Assembly (NCBI GenBank): GCA_001464735.1
Contig: LNDU01000034.1
Coordinates: forward strand, 62,001 to 126,000
From: Nitrospira sp. Ga0074138
GTDB lineage: Bacteria; Nitrospirota; Nitrospiria; Nitrospirales; Nitrospiraceae
DNA: 64,000 nucleotides
Direction of reading: 5' to 3'
Shown: piece after piece, positions 34,316-42,784 of the stretch
Numbering within the stretch: position 1 is the stretch's first letter
Layout of the letters: every line of letters starts with the position of its first letter
The notes under the pieces: generated by a model
What the model was told of the DNA's origin: nothing
Database searches by the model: none
The model's input: only the letters and a program-made list of their open reading frames with translations
Made by a program: the position numbers and the translations under genes

Positions 34316-34384
34316 TTATCAGGGCGTCTGGCTCTCTTATCTGGAGAGTGCTAAGCTAGCTGGTCGTTTATCGGGGCGTCCGGC
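34316..34384. promoter_or_regulatory. Direct-repeat operator candidate for the AraC regulator
   Basis: TTATCAGGGCGTCTGGC (34316-34332) and TTATCGGGGCGTCCGGC (34368-34384) are the same 17-mer with two differences, 52 bp apart, which is close to five helical turns. They lie in the divergent promoter between the methyltransferase and araC-type genes. AraC-family proteins usually bind direct repeats, so this is a likely binding site; that is an inference. Confidence 0.6.
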
Positions 34385-34420
34385 AAAGTTAGCCGAAAGG
34401 CCGCGGCGGGGATTCATGCG

Positions 34421-35398
34421 ATGGATGTGCTGTCTGAAGTCTTGAAAACCGTGAAACTCGATGGCGCGGTGTTCTTCAACGGCGAATTTTCATCTCCGTG
34501 GTGCGCACGCGAACCCGACGCATGCACGATGGCGTCGTATCTTCCCGCCCGTCCGAAGCACGTTATCATCTTTCACTTGATAACCGAAGGTAGAGGGTAC
34601 GTTCGTATCGAAGAGGATGGCCGCGGCGTGCCTCTCGAAGCCGGCGATATCGTCATTCTTCCGCAAGGCAATGCGCACTTCATGGGCAACGGCCATCCCG
34701 TCACACCGATCGACAGTGCGGCACAACTGCAGCGGGTGCTGGCCGAAGGACGCATGATTTCTCAAGTCGGCGGCGGAGGAGAACTCACCAAGCTGGTCTG
34801 CGGCTACCTGACCTGCGATCCCCAACTCTGTCAGGTCTTCCTGGCCGGGCTTCCGCCGATCGTCAAGGTCCATATTCGGGACAGTCCTTCAGGACAGTGG
34901 TTGGAGAGCACGTTTCAATATTCGGTCGATCATGCAGAATCGTCTGGCCCGGGCAGTACTGCAGTTATCGCCAAATTGTCAGAGGTCCTCTTCGTGGAAA
35001 CGGTTCGGCTGTACATCGCGAAGTTACCACCGACGCAAACGGGCTGGCTCGCCGGTGTACGTGATCCTGACGTTGGCAAGGCGCTGGCGCTCTTACACAA
35101 GCAGCCGTCCCACCCCTGGACGATCGCTTCCCTGGCCAATGCGGTTGGCTTGTCTCGTTCGGTGCTCGCCGAGCGATTTCGGCATTATCTGTCAGACACG
35201 CCGATAGGGTACCTGACGCGCTGGCGGTTGCAGCTTGCCGCTCAAGTGCTAACGTCTACGTCCAAGAGTGTGGCTGAAGTAGCGAACGACGTGGGCTATG
35301 AGTCTGAACCGTCCTTCAATCGTGCCTTCAAGCGGGAGTTTGGAGTCCCGCCTGCGCGGTTCCGCACCCAGACCAGACGCTCTCACGGTAAGAACTGA
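34421..35398 (+). CDS. AraC family transcriptional regulator with cupin domain
   Basis: This 325-residue regulator has an N-terminal cupin-type sensor (about 25-190; HVIIFHLITEGRGYVR, LEAGDIVILPQGNAHFM). The C-terminal double helix-turn-helix AraC domain (about 225-320) carries WTIASLANAVGLSRSVLAERF and KSVAEVANDVGYESEPSFNRAFKREFG. Start: ATG 34421 after GGGG 9 bases upstream. It probably controls the divergent methyltransferase-AhpD pair and itself through the 17-bp repeats. A cupin ligand may be a small redox-active or aromatic compound. Confidence 0.94.
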   Translation: MDVLSEVLKTVKLDGAVFFNGEFSSPWCAREPDACTMASYLPARPKHVIIFHLITEGRGYVRIEEDGRGVPLEAGDIVILPQGNAHFMGNGHPVTPIDSAAQLQRVLAEGRMISQVGGGGELTKLVCGYLTCDPQLCQVFLAGLPPIVKVHIRDSPSGQWLESTFQYSVDHAESSGPGSTAVIAKLSEVLFVETVRLYIAKLPPTQTGWLAGVRDPDVGKALALLHKQPSHPWTIASLANAVGLSRSVLAERFRHYLSDTPIGYLTRWRLQLAAQVLTSTSKSVAEVANDVGYESEPSFNRAFKREFGVPPARFRTQTRRSHGKN

Positions 35399-35437
35399 AC
35401 ATGTGCTTAGAGCCAAGGCGCTGATGGTGAGCCCGTT

Positions 35438-35797
35438 CTATGTCTCCATCATTTCCAGCCTGGCATCGAATTCATGTCCGCAGGCCGTGCAGTGGATGCA
35501 GTCCGATTCGACGACGAGTTCGTCGAATTGAATCCCCATGCCTCCGCAATCCGGACAGCGGACAAGGTGGACACGCGCATCATTCATCGATTCGTATTGA
35601 GTTCCATGCAGGCAATAGACTGGCTTTCCATCGAGAAGCCATGGCCGCCCTTGTTGATCGACGACTGGCAGGGTGAGATAATGGCGGCTCACGTATTCTT
35701 CCATGTCCTGCCGGTTCGTGAAACCGTCCTTGATCAGCTTACCCCCCAACGCTTCGTAGAGAGCATGTCCTTTCGCGATCGCCTTTGTCGGTCCCAT
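35438..35797 (-). CDS. Small zinc-ribbon protein of unknown function
   Basis: This 119-residue protein has a C-terminal zinc ribbon built from CPDCGG and CTACGHEF, separated by about 18 residues; the extra Cys in DCIHC may also take part. The N-terminal half (residues 1 to 70) is unrecognised. Start: ATG 35797 with a GGAGGG site upstream. It converges with the AraC gene. Confidence 0.8.
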   Translation of the reverse strand: MGPTKAIAKGHALYEALGGKLIKDGFTNRQDMEEYVSRHYLTLPVVDQQGRPWLLDGKPVYCLHGTQYESMNDARVHLVRCPDCGGMGIQFDELVVESDCIHCTACGHEFDARLEMMET

Positions 35798-36412
35798 CGC
35801 TCCCTCCCCTTGTTGAGGTTCAGATCATCCAGCGAGTGCTTATGGGCACACCCACTCCTCCGAATCCCACCGTCTCGTGCCACAAGGATCGAGCCAACGC
35901 CACACCGTCATGCAGTTCGCCTATTGATGGTTGACGATTCTTGAGTCCTGTAAAGATGCCAGGCCAATGACGATTCCCCAATAAGTCCATGACAGAGGTC
36001 ACCCGCTTGCGCTATACGACGCGAGTCCTTTGTGCGGTTGCCAACACTGGTCCCTACCGGGAGTGCATCAGACGTCTGTGTGTCGTCCGCCTTCCTTGCG
36101 GCAGACAGTCAGCATTAGACCGTCTTTGCACGAATGTGGCTCGGTAAGCGGAAAGGGCCTGTCTGGTGAGGAACCTACACCCGGCAGGTTCGGACTGTTG
36201 GAACTGTGCTCCACGGAAGACCATAACTTCCACCTCCGGAATGAGGCGGCGAAGTACTACGTATAACCTAACCTATACGCCTGGGAGAATAAACAGGTCA
36301 AGGGGGCGAATGGGGCCGCCTTCGCCATGGACGTGTTTCCGTCAACACAGTAGAATGGAGCGCTTCTTTCCCCTAATTGATCACGCTCCATGTTTGAGAA
36401 GGAGTTCACACG
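35798..36412. other. Intergenic region
   Basis: No gene is recognised. TGGAGCG and CGCTCCA at about 36355-36389 form a 7-bp inverted repeat just upstream of the next gene, and GGCGAA/TTCGCC form another small one at about 36307. Either might regulate the 36413 operon. Confidence 0.4.
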
Positions 36413-36868
36413 ATGGCCATGCAATTCACCCGGATCTTCCTGGCGGTGATGATCGGTATCGGAGCGCTCAGCATCGGCATGCGTTCCGACGCCGCGCCGG
36501 CGCCCTGTTTACTCTTGACGGCTGCGGAAGTCGAACAAGTCGTCGGCAAGCTCATGGGGACACCGAAAGCCGACCAGGAAGGACGTGCTGCCTGGTGTAA
36601 TTATGAATTTGCAAACGGCAAGGACGCATTGGAGGTCTGGGTCTTTCCGGCTGACGGTATCGAGCGTGGGCGGAACAAATCCAAGAAGCCTACGGCGGTT
36701 AAGGGGCTGGGTGAGGATGCGTTCATCGAACGTGGCATGCATGGACTCGATTATGTCAATCTCTTCATCAAGAAGGGGGAGATAACCATCCAGCTATCCC
36801 TCAAAGAAACGGCGGGAGATGAGGAAAAGCTCAAGACACTCGGGAAGAAAGCGGTCGGGCGTTTGTGA
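36413..36868 (+). CDS. Secreted small protein, DUF3558-like
   Basis: This 151-residue protein has a signal peptide (about residues 1 to 28, ending RSDAAPA). The mature part starts with a Cys and LLLTAAEVEQVVG, then AAWCNYEF and a beta-rich region (LEVWVFPADG), similar in layout to DUF3558-type secreted proteins. The function is unknown. A GGAG site lies upstream of the ATG. The next gene starts 35 bp downstream on the same strand and is probably in the same operon. Confidence 0.82.
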   Translation: MAMQFTRIFLAVMIGIGALSIGMRSDAAPAPCLLLTAAEVEQVVGKLMGTPKADQEGRAAWCNYEFANGKDALEVWVFPADGIERGRNKSKKPTAVKGLGEDAFIERGMHGLDYVNLFIKKGEITIQLSLKETAGDEEKLKTLGKKAVGRL

Positions 36869-36903
36869 TGATGCGCCGATATCATTGAGAAGGAGGAACA
36901 TCT

Positions 36904-37467
36904 ATGCGCAAGCCGAGGTGGGTGATGGGGCAGGTTCTAGTCGTAGTCGAATGGGGGCTGATTCTCGGTCTGTGCATTCCTATGCTGGCACTGGATGCAC
37001 GAGCCGAGTCGCTCAACGTGAAACCCGGTGCATGGGAAATGACAGTGACAAGCGTTGCATCGGGGATGAAGCTCTCACCGGAGATGGCGGCCAACATGAC
37101 GCCGGCACAACGGATTCAAATGGAGCAGATGATGAAAGCCCGCGAAGAGCCTCACACGATGACGGTGCCATCCTGTCTTACAAAAGAGGATGTATCGCAG
37201 GACCGTATCATCAAGGAGATGGAAGACGAAGATGATAATGCTGCGGGGCAATGCAAGGCTAAGGTGATCTCGAAATCCTCGTCGAAACTCGTCATCGATC
37301 AAATCTGCCCCGGCCCACCGGCATCAACTGGACACCTCACGATCGAAGCAAAGACACCCGAACGTCTCGTGGCAACCGGTGACAGGAACCTCAAAGGATC
37401 GGGCAAGACTCACCTGGACATCAAAGGCAAGTGGCTTCGCGCTAGCTGTGAGGGAATTGAGGATTAG
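36904..37467 (+). CDS. Secreted DUF3617-family protein
   Basis: This 187-residue protein has an N-terminal signal (VLVVVEWGLILGLCIPMLALD, cut near ARAES). LNVKPGAWEMTVTS then follows, and after that SCLTKEDVSQDR with repeated Cys and a beta-rich end (LTIEAKTPERLVATG). That is the DUF3617 pattern, a periplasmic family of unknown role. Start: ATG with GAAGGAGG upstream. A hairpin at 37497 follows. Confidence 0.88.
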   Translation: MRKPRWVMGQVLVVVEWGLILGLCIPMLALDARAESLNVKPGAWEMTVTSVASGMKLSPEMAANMTPAQRIQMEQMMKAREEPHTMTVPSCLTKEDVSQDRIIKEMEDEDDNAAGQCKAKVISKSSSKLVIDQICPGPPASTGHLTIEAKTPERLVATGDRNLKGSGKTHLDIKGKWLRASCEGIED

Positions 37468-37822
37468 AAGGCCATCTATCGCTATCGTGCATACTGCCTC
37501 CTCCTCGAGGTGAGGAGGGACAGGGCTGTGTGCCACTGCCCATTGCAGATGCTGTCCGGCTTCATGTCCGGGTACGTGACGGGCGCGGTTTCTTTTGCGC
37601 TGCAGGTCTTCCCCTCGGAATCCTTGTTAGCACCGCACTGAACGTTCGGTATACCTACCTGGATGGCATACCTCATGGTGGCCACGAGTCACACGCCTCA
37701 CATGCTCATCTGTTATGAGTATGACCAAGCCACGATGGTCACTGGCTGATTTTCTCAGAACAATGGCTGCATCAATAATTGTCCGCTAGACTGCCTCCTT
37801 AGAAATAGTGAGGACCTGGACT
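37468..37822. other. Intergenic region
   Basis: Apart from the hairpin at 37497-37518 nothing is recognised in this 355-bp gap. Confidence 0.4.
37497..37518 (+). terminator. Hairpin after the DUF3617 gene
   Basis: CCTCCTC and GAGGAGG pair perfectly around an 8-base loop, 30 bp after the stop. There is no T-run. Confidence 0.4.
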
Positions 37823-38332
37823 ATGCGTGAGCAGAAGGAGACGTGCTCGACCGACCAGGCCGGCGAGACGACACCTCCCGGGACTTCCGGGCCGGACGAC
37901 ATGGCCGGCGATAACGGAAGACTAAAAGGTCTCGCGCTGCTGCTCAAAGCCGGCGCTGTTTATTTCCTTGTCGCATTTGGAGCGGGTTTGGTTTTTGAGA
38001 TCATTCGGCTTCAAGTGGTGGCCCTGCATGTCAGTGGGCGAATCGCCGCAGTGATGGAAACCCCCACGGCCCTTCTTGCCATGATTATCGGCGTACAGTG
38101 GGTGATCGACCGATTCCACTTACCACCGTTACCACGTATACGGCTTGGCATCGGTTTTATCGCGCTCTGCCTCATGATTCTCATCGAATCGATGCTTGTC
38201 TTGCCGCTCCATGACCTCTCACTCAATCAGTACTTCGCCACCCAGGATTTTGTCGTGGGGGTCCTGCCGGTCGGAGCACATGGTAGCTTAACTGCCATGC
38301 CACTGCTTGTGGGGTATCGATGGGAACGCTGA
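37823..38332 (+). CDS. Integral membrane protein of unknown function
   Basis: This 169-residue protein has a polar N-terminus of about 35 residues (Thr/Pro/Gly-rich) and then four predicted transmembrane segments (LLLKAGAVYFLVAFGAGLVF, TALLAMIIGVQWVI, LGIGFIALCLMILIESMLV and a weaker last one near VVGVLPVGAHG). The start at ATG 37823 is preferred over GTG 37808 because GAGG lies 10 bases before it. No family is recognised. Confidence 0.72.
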   Translation: MREQKETCSTDQAGETTPPGTSGPDDMAGDNGRLKGLALLLKAGAVYFLVAFGAGLVFEIIRLQVVALHVSGRIAAVMETPTALLAMIIGVQWVIDRFHLPPLPRIRLGIGFIALCLMILIESMLVLPLHDLSLNQYFATQDFVVGVLPVGAHGSLTAMPLLVGYRWER

Positions 38333-38414
38333 TGTGATGTGCGGGACGAGCGCAGGAAACGACTCTCTCTGACAAGGCCCCACCCAACAGCCACAACCGC
38401 GCTCATTTCTTCCT

Positions 38415-38443
38415 TTGACAAGGCGTGCCTGGCTGTGTAGCGT
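38415..38443 (+). promoter_or_regulatory. Possible sigma-70 promoter
   Basis: TTGACA (38415-38420), 17 bases, then TAGCGT (38438-38443). It lies about 50 bp before the 38496 start. The -35 box is perfect and the -10 box poor. Confidence 0.35.
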
Positions 38444-38495
38444 ACCCCTGTTTTGGACATTCCTCCCTTCGCCCAGCGAATCATAGGAGTGGTGC

Positions 38496-39020
38496 ATGAT
38501 CTATCCTCAGTTTCTTGCATGGCTGCTGATATTTCTGTTTAGCAGCATTGCTACCACTGTAATCGCATCGGAACCGTCCGATCCCGAATCAGCCGTCCGT
38601 CGGATGGTTCGCGCCAATGCCGAAAAGGACCTGCCGACGCTTTCACGACTGATGGCCCACGATGTCGATATCATCAGTTACGGGGTCGCCGGCCGTAAGT
38701 ATGTCGGCTGGACGGAGCTTGAGGAGGGCATGCGGGAGGAATTCGTCAATTCCCAGAAGCTTGAAATTCCGATCAATGAGCTGAGGGTCTGGACGAAGGG
38801 AGATCTGGCTTGGTATGCGATGGAGCTCGACTATATTCGCTATGTTGCCGACGGACCTGACGTGAAACGGACCGTGCTGCCGATGCGGGAAACCGGGGTG
38901 CTCGAACGTCGCAATGGCCATTGGCAATTGTTATCGTGGCACGAATCGTTTCGGTCTGCTCAGTTCGGCGCGCCTCTCGCTTCACAGCCCCCTGCATCTT
39001 CCAGTCCAACTCGACAATAA
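38496..39020 (+). CDS. Secreted NTF2-like (SnoaL/DUF4440-type) protein
   Basis: This 174-residue protein has a signal peptide (FLAWLLIFLFSSIATTVIAS). The cone-shaped NTF2-like fold is suggested by ESAVRRMVRANAEKDLPTLS, MAHDVDIISYG, VGWTELEEGM and a strand-rich second half with RNGHWQLLSWHES, where Trp and His are typical. These proteins bind or convert small hydrophobic ligands. A possible promoter lies at 38415. Confidence 0.85.
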   Translation: MIYPQFLAWLLIFLFSSIATTVIASEPSDPESAVRRMVRANAEKDLPTLSRLMAHDVDIISYGVAGRKYVGWTELEEGMREEFVNSQKLEIPINELRVWTKGDLAWYAMELDYIRYVADGPDVKRTVLPMRETGVLERRNGHWQLLSWHESFRSAQFGAPLASQPPASSSPTRQ

Positions 39021-39077
39021 CAATATATTCTGTTTGGGCAGTGGCGGTCTCATAGCGAGACTTGATAGAGTGCGGCG

Positions 39078-39398
39078 ATGGAGTCCGAAGCGCAAACCAC
39101 GATGATAGAACTGCGGCTGAGCTATCGCTACATCAAGGACCAGCCCTGGGTCGTGACGGCCGTGAACGGTTTTCTCTCCGCCTATTTTATGGAGCAGCCC
39201 AGCTTTCGTGTCCTGCGCCATTTCGATGAGCTGGAATCCGGCATGCACGTTTGGATCTGCGAAGTGCCCAGTACGATGAAGATGACGACGCTCTTACGAA
39301 GATTGCAAGCTGATATTCCTCCCTGCCGGTACAGTCAGACCTCAGTCGTGCCAACCGACCGTCTGCAGTATGTTGTCGATGCTCTCGAGCCACACTGA
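39078..39398 (+). CDS. Small hypothetical protein
   Basis: This 106-residue soluble alpha/beta protein has no signal peptide. It contains LRLSYRYIKDQPWVVTAVNG and a Cys/Trp segment (MHVWICEVPSTMKMTTLLRRL). It lies just upstream of the saccharopine-pathway genes on the same strand (72-bp gap), so it might belong to that unit. No family is recognised. The start (ATG 39078, with another in-frame ATG at 39102) is not certain. Confidence 0.65.
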   Translation: MESEAQTTMIELRLSYRYIKDQPWVVTAVNGFLSAYFMEQPSFRVLRHFDELESGMHVWICEVPSTMKMTTLLRRLQADIPPCRYSQTSVVPTDRLQYVVDALEPH

Positions 39399-39469
39399 CG
39401 ACTTAGCCTGTTCGGTGCTCCATTTCTCAAAGCCAGTGGTCAGAATGTTACGGTGGAGTATAATGTCTC

Positions 39470-40561
39470 ATGATGCATCGCGTGCTTGTCCTCGGTGCCG
39501 GCAAGATCGGGTCTCTGATCGCCTGTCTCCTTAATCAACGTGGCCAGTACGAGGTCCATCTGGGCGACATGACCTTGGATGCGCCGAAACATCTGGTCGA
39601 AGAGCTCGGTTTGGAACGGGTCACCCCCTGTCTGTTGGACGTACGGCATCCGGATGCCGTTGGCACCTATCTCTCAGCGCATCGATTCGACGCGGTTCTC
39701 TCGAGTCTCCCCTATTTCTGTAATCCGACCGTCGCCGGTTTGGCCTTGACTCATCATCTGCACTACTTCGACCTGACCGAAGATGTCGAAGTGACGAACC
39801 AGATCAAGGTCTTGAGCACAGGGGCCACGCATGCGTTCATGCCGCAATGTGGGCTGGCGCCAGGCTTCATCAGTATTGTGGCGCATGAGCTCATGACGCA
39901 TTTTGAAACGCTCGATACGGTCAAGATGCGGGTGGGTGCGCTGCCGGTCCATCCCAGTAATGCGCTCAAGTACTCGCTCACCTGGTCGACCGATGGGCTC
40001 ATCAATGAATATGGCAATGTGTGCTACGGCATCGAACAAGGCGAGAAAGTCCCGCTGCAACCGCTCGAAGGGTACGAAACAATCGAGCTGGACGGGCTGC
40101 TGTACGAAGCCTTCAATACATCAGGCGGATTGGGTACCTTGGCCGACAGCTACGAGGGAAAAGTCCGAACCATGAATTACAAGACTCTCCGCTATCCCGG
40201 CCACTGTGAAAAAATACAACTGTTGATGAAGGATCTCAAACTCAACGAAGACCGAGGGACTTTGAAGCGTGTGCTCGAACATGCCGTTCCCCAGACCCTT
40301 CAGGATGTCGTCTTGGTCTATGCCTCGGTCATGGGCAAGAGAGAGGATGGGTTCTTTGAGGAGAATTATGTGAAAAAAGTGTATCCGCAATGTATCAAGG
40401 GAAAACTCTGGTCGGCGATCCAAGTGACGACCGCATCGAGTGTCTGCTGTGTCATGGATCTTGTGTTGACCCATCCATCGGCGTACCATGGATTTGTCAC
40501 TCAGGAATCCGTATTACTGAAAGATTTCTTAGCGAATGATTTTGGAGCCTGCTTCCGATGA
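39470..40561 (+). CDS. Saccharopine dehydrogenase family protein
   Basis: This 363-residue protein has an N-terminal NAD(P)-binding motif VLVLGAGKIGSLIA, DAVLSSLPYF (conserved in the family), MPQCGLAPGFISIVAHEL, and a C-terminal half typical of saccharopine-forming/-splitting enzymes (NYKTLRYPGHCEKI). With the ALDH7-like gene downstream it fits conversion of saccharopine, or direct lysine-epsilon oxidation, to alpha-aminoadipate semialdehyde. Start: ATG 39470 or 39473. Its stop overlaps the next start by four bases (ATGA), so the two are translationally coupled. Confidence 0.92.
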   Translation: MMHRVLVLGAGKIGSLIACLLNQRGQYEVHLGDMTLDAPKHLVEELGLERVTPCLLDVRHPDAVGTYLSAHRFDAVLSSLPYFCNPTVAGLALTHHLHYFDLTEDVEVTNQIKVLSTGATHAFMPQCGLAPGFISIVAHELMTHFETLDTVKMRVGALPVHPSNALKYSLTWSTDGLINEYGNVCYGIEQGEKVPLQPLEGYETIELDGLLYEAFNTSGGLGTLADSYEGKVRTMNYKTLRYPGHCEKIQLLMKDLKLNEDRGTLKRVLEHAVPQTLQDVVLVYASVMGKREDGFFEENYVKKVYPQCIKGKLWSAIQVTTASSVCCVMDLVLTHPSAYHGFVTQESVLLKDFLANDFGACFR

Positions 40562-42087
40562 GCACGAGTCACACTGCGCTGAGAGACCTGGGTATCCAAG
40601 CCGTGAATTCCGGGGGGAGTACCGGCAGTAGTTGGTGGTCCGGTCGTAATGATGGGTCTCTCCTCCCCTCGATCAATCCTTCTTCTGGTGAGCAGATTGC
40701 CGGCGTCTATCCCTGTTCGCCAGAGGATTACGAACGGATTGTTAAAGAATCGCTTGAAGCGTTCCGTTCTTGGCGGATGGTTCCTGCACCGAAGCGTGGC
40801 GAGATTGTTCGGCTCATCGGCCAAGCTCTTCGTGAGAAGAAGGATCAATTAGGCACGCTCGTCTCATTGGAAGTCGGTAAGATCAAAGCAGAGGGCGATG
40901 GCGAAGTGCAAGAAATGATCGACATGGCGGATTTTGCCGTTGGTCAATCTCGGATGCTCTACGGCGCCACGATGCAGTCCGAGCGCCCGGCCCACCGGAT
41001 GAGCGAACAGTGGCATCCCTTAGGACCGGTCGGCGTGATCACCGCATTCAATTTTCCGGTTGCCGTGTGGGCCTGGAATGCCTTTGTGGCCGCCATCGCC
41101 GGCGATACGGTCATCTGGAAACCGTCACCCAAGGCGCCGCTCTGCGCCGTGGCGGTCCAACAGATCTGCAATCGCGTGATGCAGCAACAGGGTTATGCTG
41201 GAATTTTTTCACTCTTCATCACCGACCAACCGGCCCTGGCGGACAACATGGTGCAGGATCCTCGGTTGCCGCTAATTTCGTTTACGGGATCGGTGCCGGT
41301 TGGGCGCCGAGTCGCCGCCGCGGTTGGTCAGCGATTGGGACGCACGCTGCTCGAACTCAGCGGTAACAATGCCGTCATCGTTGATGAGACCGCCGACCTG
41401 GACATGGCCGTGCGCGCGATTGTGTTCGGTGCCGTCGGGACTGCGGGGCAACGATGCACGACAACCAGGCGTCTGATTGTCCATGAATCGCGGTATGAGG
41501 AGCTTGTCGGCAGACTCGTGAAGGCCTATGCGCAAGTGCAGATCGGTAATCCTCTCGAAAAAGATGTGCTCATGGGGCCGCTCATCGACCAGGTGGCGGT
41601 GGAGGGCTATCGCGCTGCGCTGGACGAGATTAAGAAAGAGGACGGCCAGATTCTTTGCGGTGGTCGCGTCCTAAGTCGAGCTGGATTTTTCGTCGAGCCC
41701 ACGATTGTGCGTGCACAGAACCACTGGCCCGTCGTACAACGCGAAACCTTTGCACCGATTCTGTATATCATGACCTTTCAGACGATCGATGAGGCGATTC
41801 AGATGCAGAACGACGTGCCTCAGGGACTCTCCTCCGCCATGTTTTCCAATCATCTGCGTCATGGCGAACGGTTTATCTCCGCCGCCGGCAGCGATTGCGG
41901 CATCGCCAACATCAATATCGGAACGTCCGGCGCCGAGATTGGCGGGGCATTCGGTGGAGAGAAGGAAACAGGGGGAGGCCGCGAAGCTGGATCAGACTCC
42001 TGGAAAGCCTATATGCGCCGTCAGACCAACACCGTCAACTGGGGAACGGAACTCCCGCTGGCTCAAGGTATTAAGTTTGGATCGTAA
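40558..42087 (+). CDS. Aldehyde dehydrogenase, ALDH7/aminoadipate-semialdehyde type
   Basis: This 509-residue aldehyde dehydrogenase oxidises an aldehyde with NAD(P)+. Visible: FNFPVAVWAWNAFVAAIAGD and WKPSPKAPL (cofactor), the general base Glu in LLELSGNNAV, the catalytic Cys in GQRCTTTRRLIVHE, and the C-terminal GGAFGGEKETGGGREAGSD, a signature of the ALDH7 (antiquitin) class. That class turns alpha-aminoadipate semialdehyde into 2-aminoadipate, matching the coupled saccharopine dehydrogenase. The VOC gene follows after 13 bp. Confidence 0.94.
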   Translation: MSTSHTALRDLGIQAVNSGGSTGSSWWSGRNDGSLLPSINPSSGEQIAGVYPCSPEDYERIVKESLEAFRSWRMVPAPKRGEIVRLIGQALREKKDQLGTLVSLEVGKIKAEGDGEVQEMIDMADFAVGQSRMLYGATMQSERPAHRMSEQWHPLGPVGVITAFNFPVAVWAWNAFVAAIAGDTVIWKPSPKAPLCAVAVQQICNRVMQQQGYAGIFSLFITDQPALADNMVQDPRLPLISFTGSVPVGRRVAAAVGQRLGRTLLELSGNNAVIVDETADLDMAVRAIVFGAVGTAGQRCTTTRRLIVHESRYEELVGRLVKAYAQVQIGNPLEKDVLMGPLIDQVAVEGYRAALDEIKKEDGQILCGGRVLSRAGFFVEPTIVRAQNHWPVVQRETFAPILYIMTFQTIDEAIQMQNDVPQGLSSAMFSNHLRHGERFISAAGSDCGIANINIGTSGAEIGGAFGGEKETGGGREAGSDSWKAYMRRQTNTVNWGTELPLAQGIKFGS

Positions 42088-42100
42088 ATGAGGTGTGACC

Positions 42101-42697
42101 ATGGATCAGGCTCAAGAACTCGATGATCTCATGGAGCGGATGGTTGCCGACTATCTGGCGCGTAATCGTGCTGCTACGGTGCTGAAGGCGATGCTCGATG
42201 AGACCGGCGTGGGCTTCTCCCCGATCATTGACCATGTCACCATCCGAACACACGATATTGACCGTGGCGCTGAACCATTCGTACAGCTGGGCTACTGCTA
42301 TGATGAAACGTTGCAGTACGATGATTGGTACGCGAAGGTCTATCGGAAGCCAGGCTATCCGGCGCTCTTTGTCGACCAGGCCTATCCGGATGAACGAGGC
42401 ACAACCAGCATCATTCCCGGTTGGGTCGATAAATTCGGTGACAAGGTGTTTCACCACGTCGCGGCTCGGGTGGAGGATATCGACAAGGCGGTGGAGCGGC
42501 TCAAACACAAAGGCGTGGTGTTTGCCGGTAACATTGTCGGAGAGCGCGGAGGCCATCTCCGGCAGATCTTTTCTTCCCCGGAGATGGTCGACGGCCGGCC
42601 GTTCTCTGTCTTGGAGTTGGCGGAGCGGCACCGAGGCTACCTCGGCTTCCTCCCCCCTCAGGCCGACAGCCTCATGAAATCTTCTACCGGTCGTTGA
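42101..42697 (+). CDS. VOC-fold protein, possible 2-oxoadipate-metabolising dioxygenase
   Basis: This 198-residue vicinal-oxygen-chelate protein shows three candidate metal ligands in register: His in IIDHVTIRTHD, His in VFHHVAARV and Glu in FSVLELAERHRGYLG. The DHVTIRTHDID and LGYCYD start resembles DUF1338 (HglS) proteins, known to convert 2-oxoadipate to 2-hydroxyglutarate in lysine catabolism, though those are longer. Start: ATG 42101 with GAGG 7 bases upstream, 13 bp after the aldehyde dehydrogenase. The assignment rests on operon context and motif likeness only. Confidence 0.8.
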   Translation: MDQAQELDDLMERMVADYLARNRAATVLKAMLDETGVGFSPIIDHVTIRTHDIDRGAEPFVQLGYCYDETLQYDDWYAKVYRKPGYPALFVDQAYPDERGTTSIIPGWVDKFGDKVFHHVAARVEDIDKAVERLKHKGVVFAGNIVGERGGHLRQIFSSPEMVDGRPFSVLELAERHRGYLGFLPPQADSLMKSSTGR

Positions 42698-42784
42698 GCA
42701 GCCGAACTGTATTATCTACGTACTCAAGCTCCTAGCAGATCTTTTCCGTATAGACTCATGCCACTTGCAATCGCAACGATCTCC

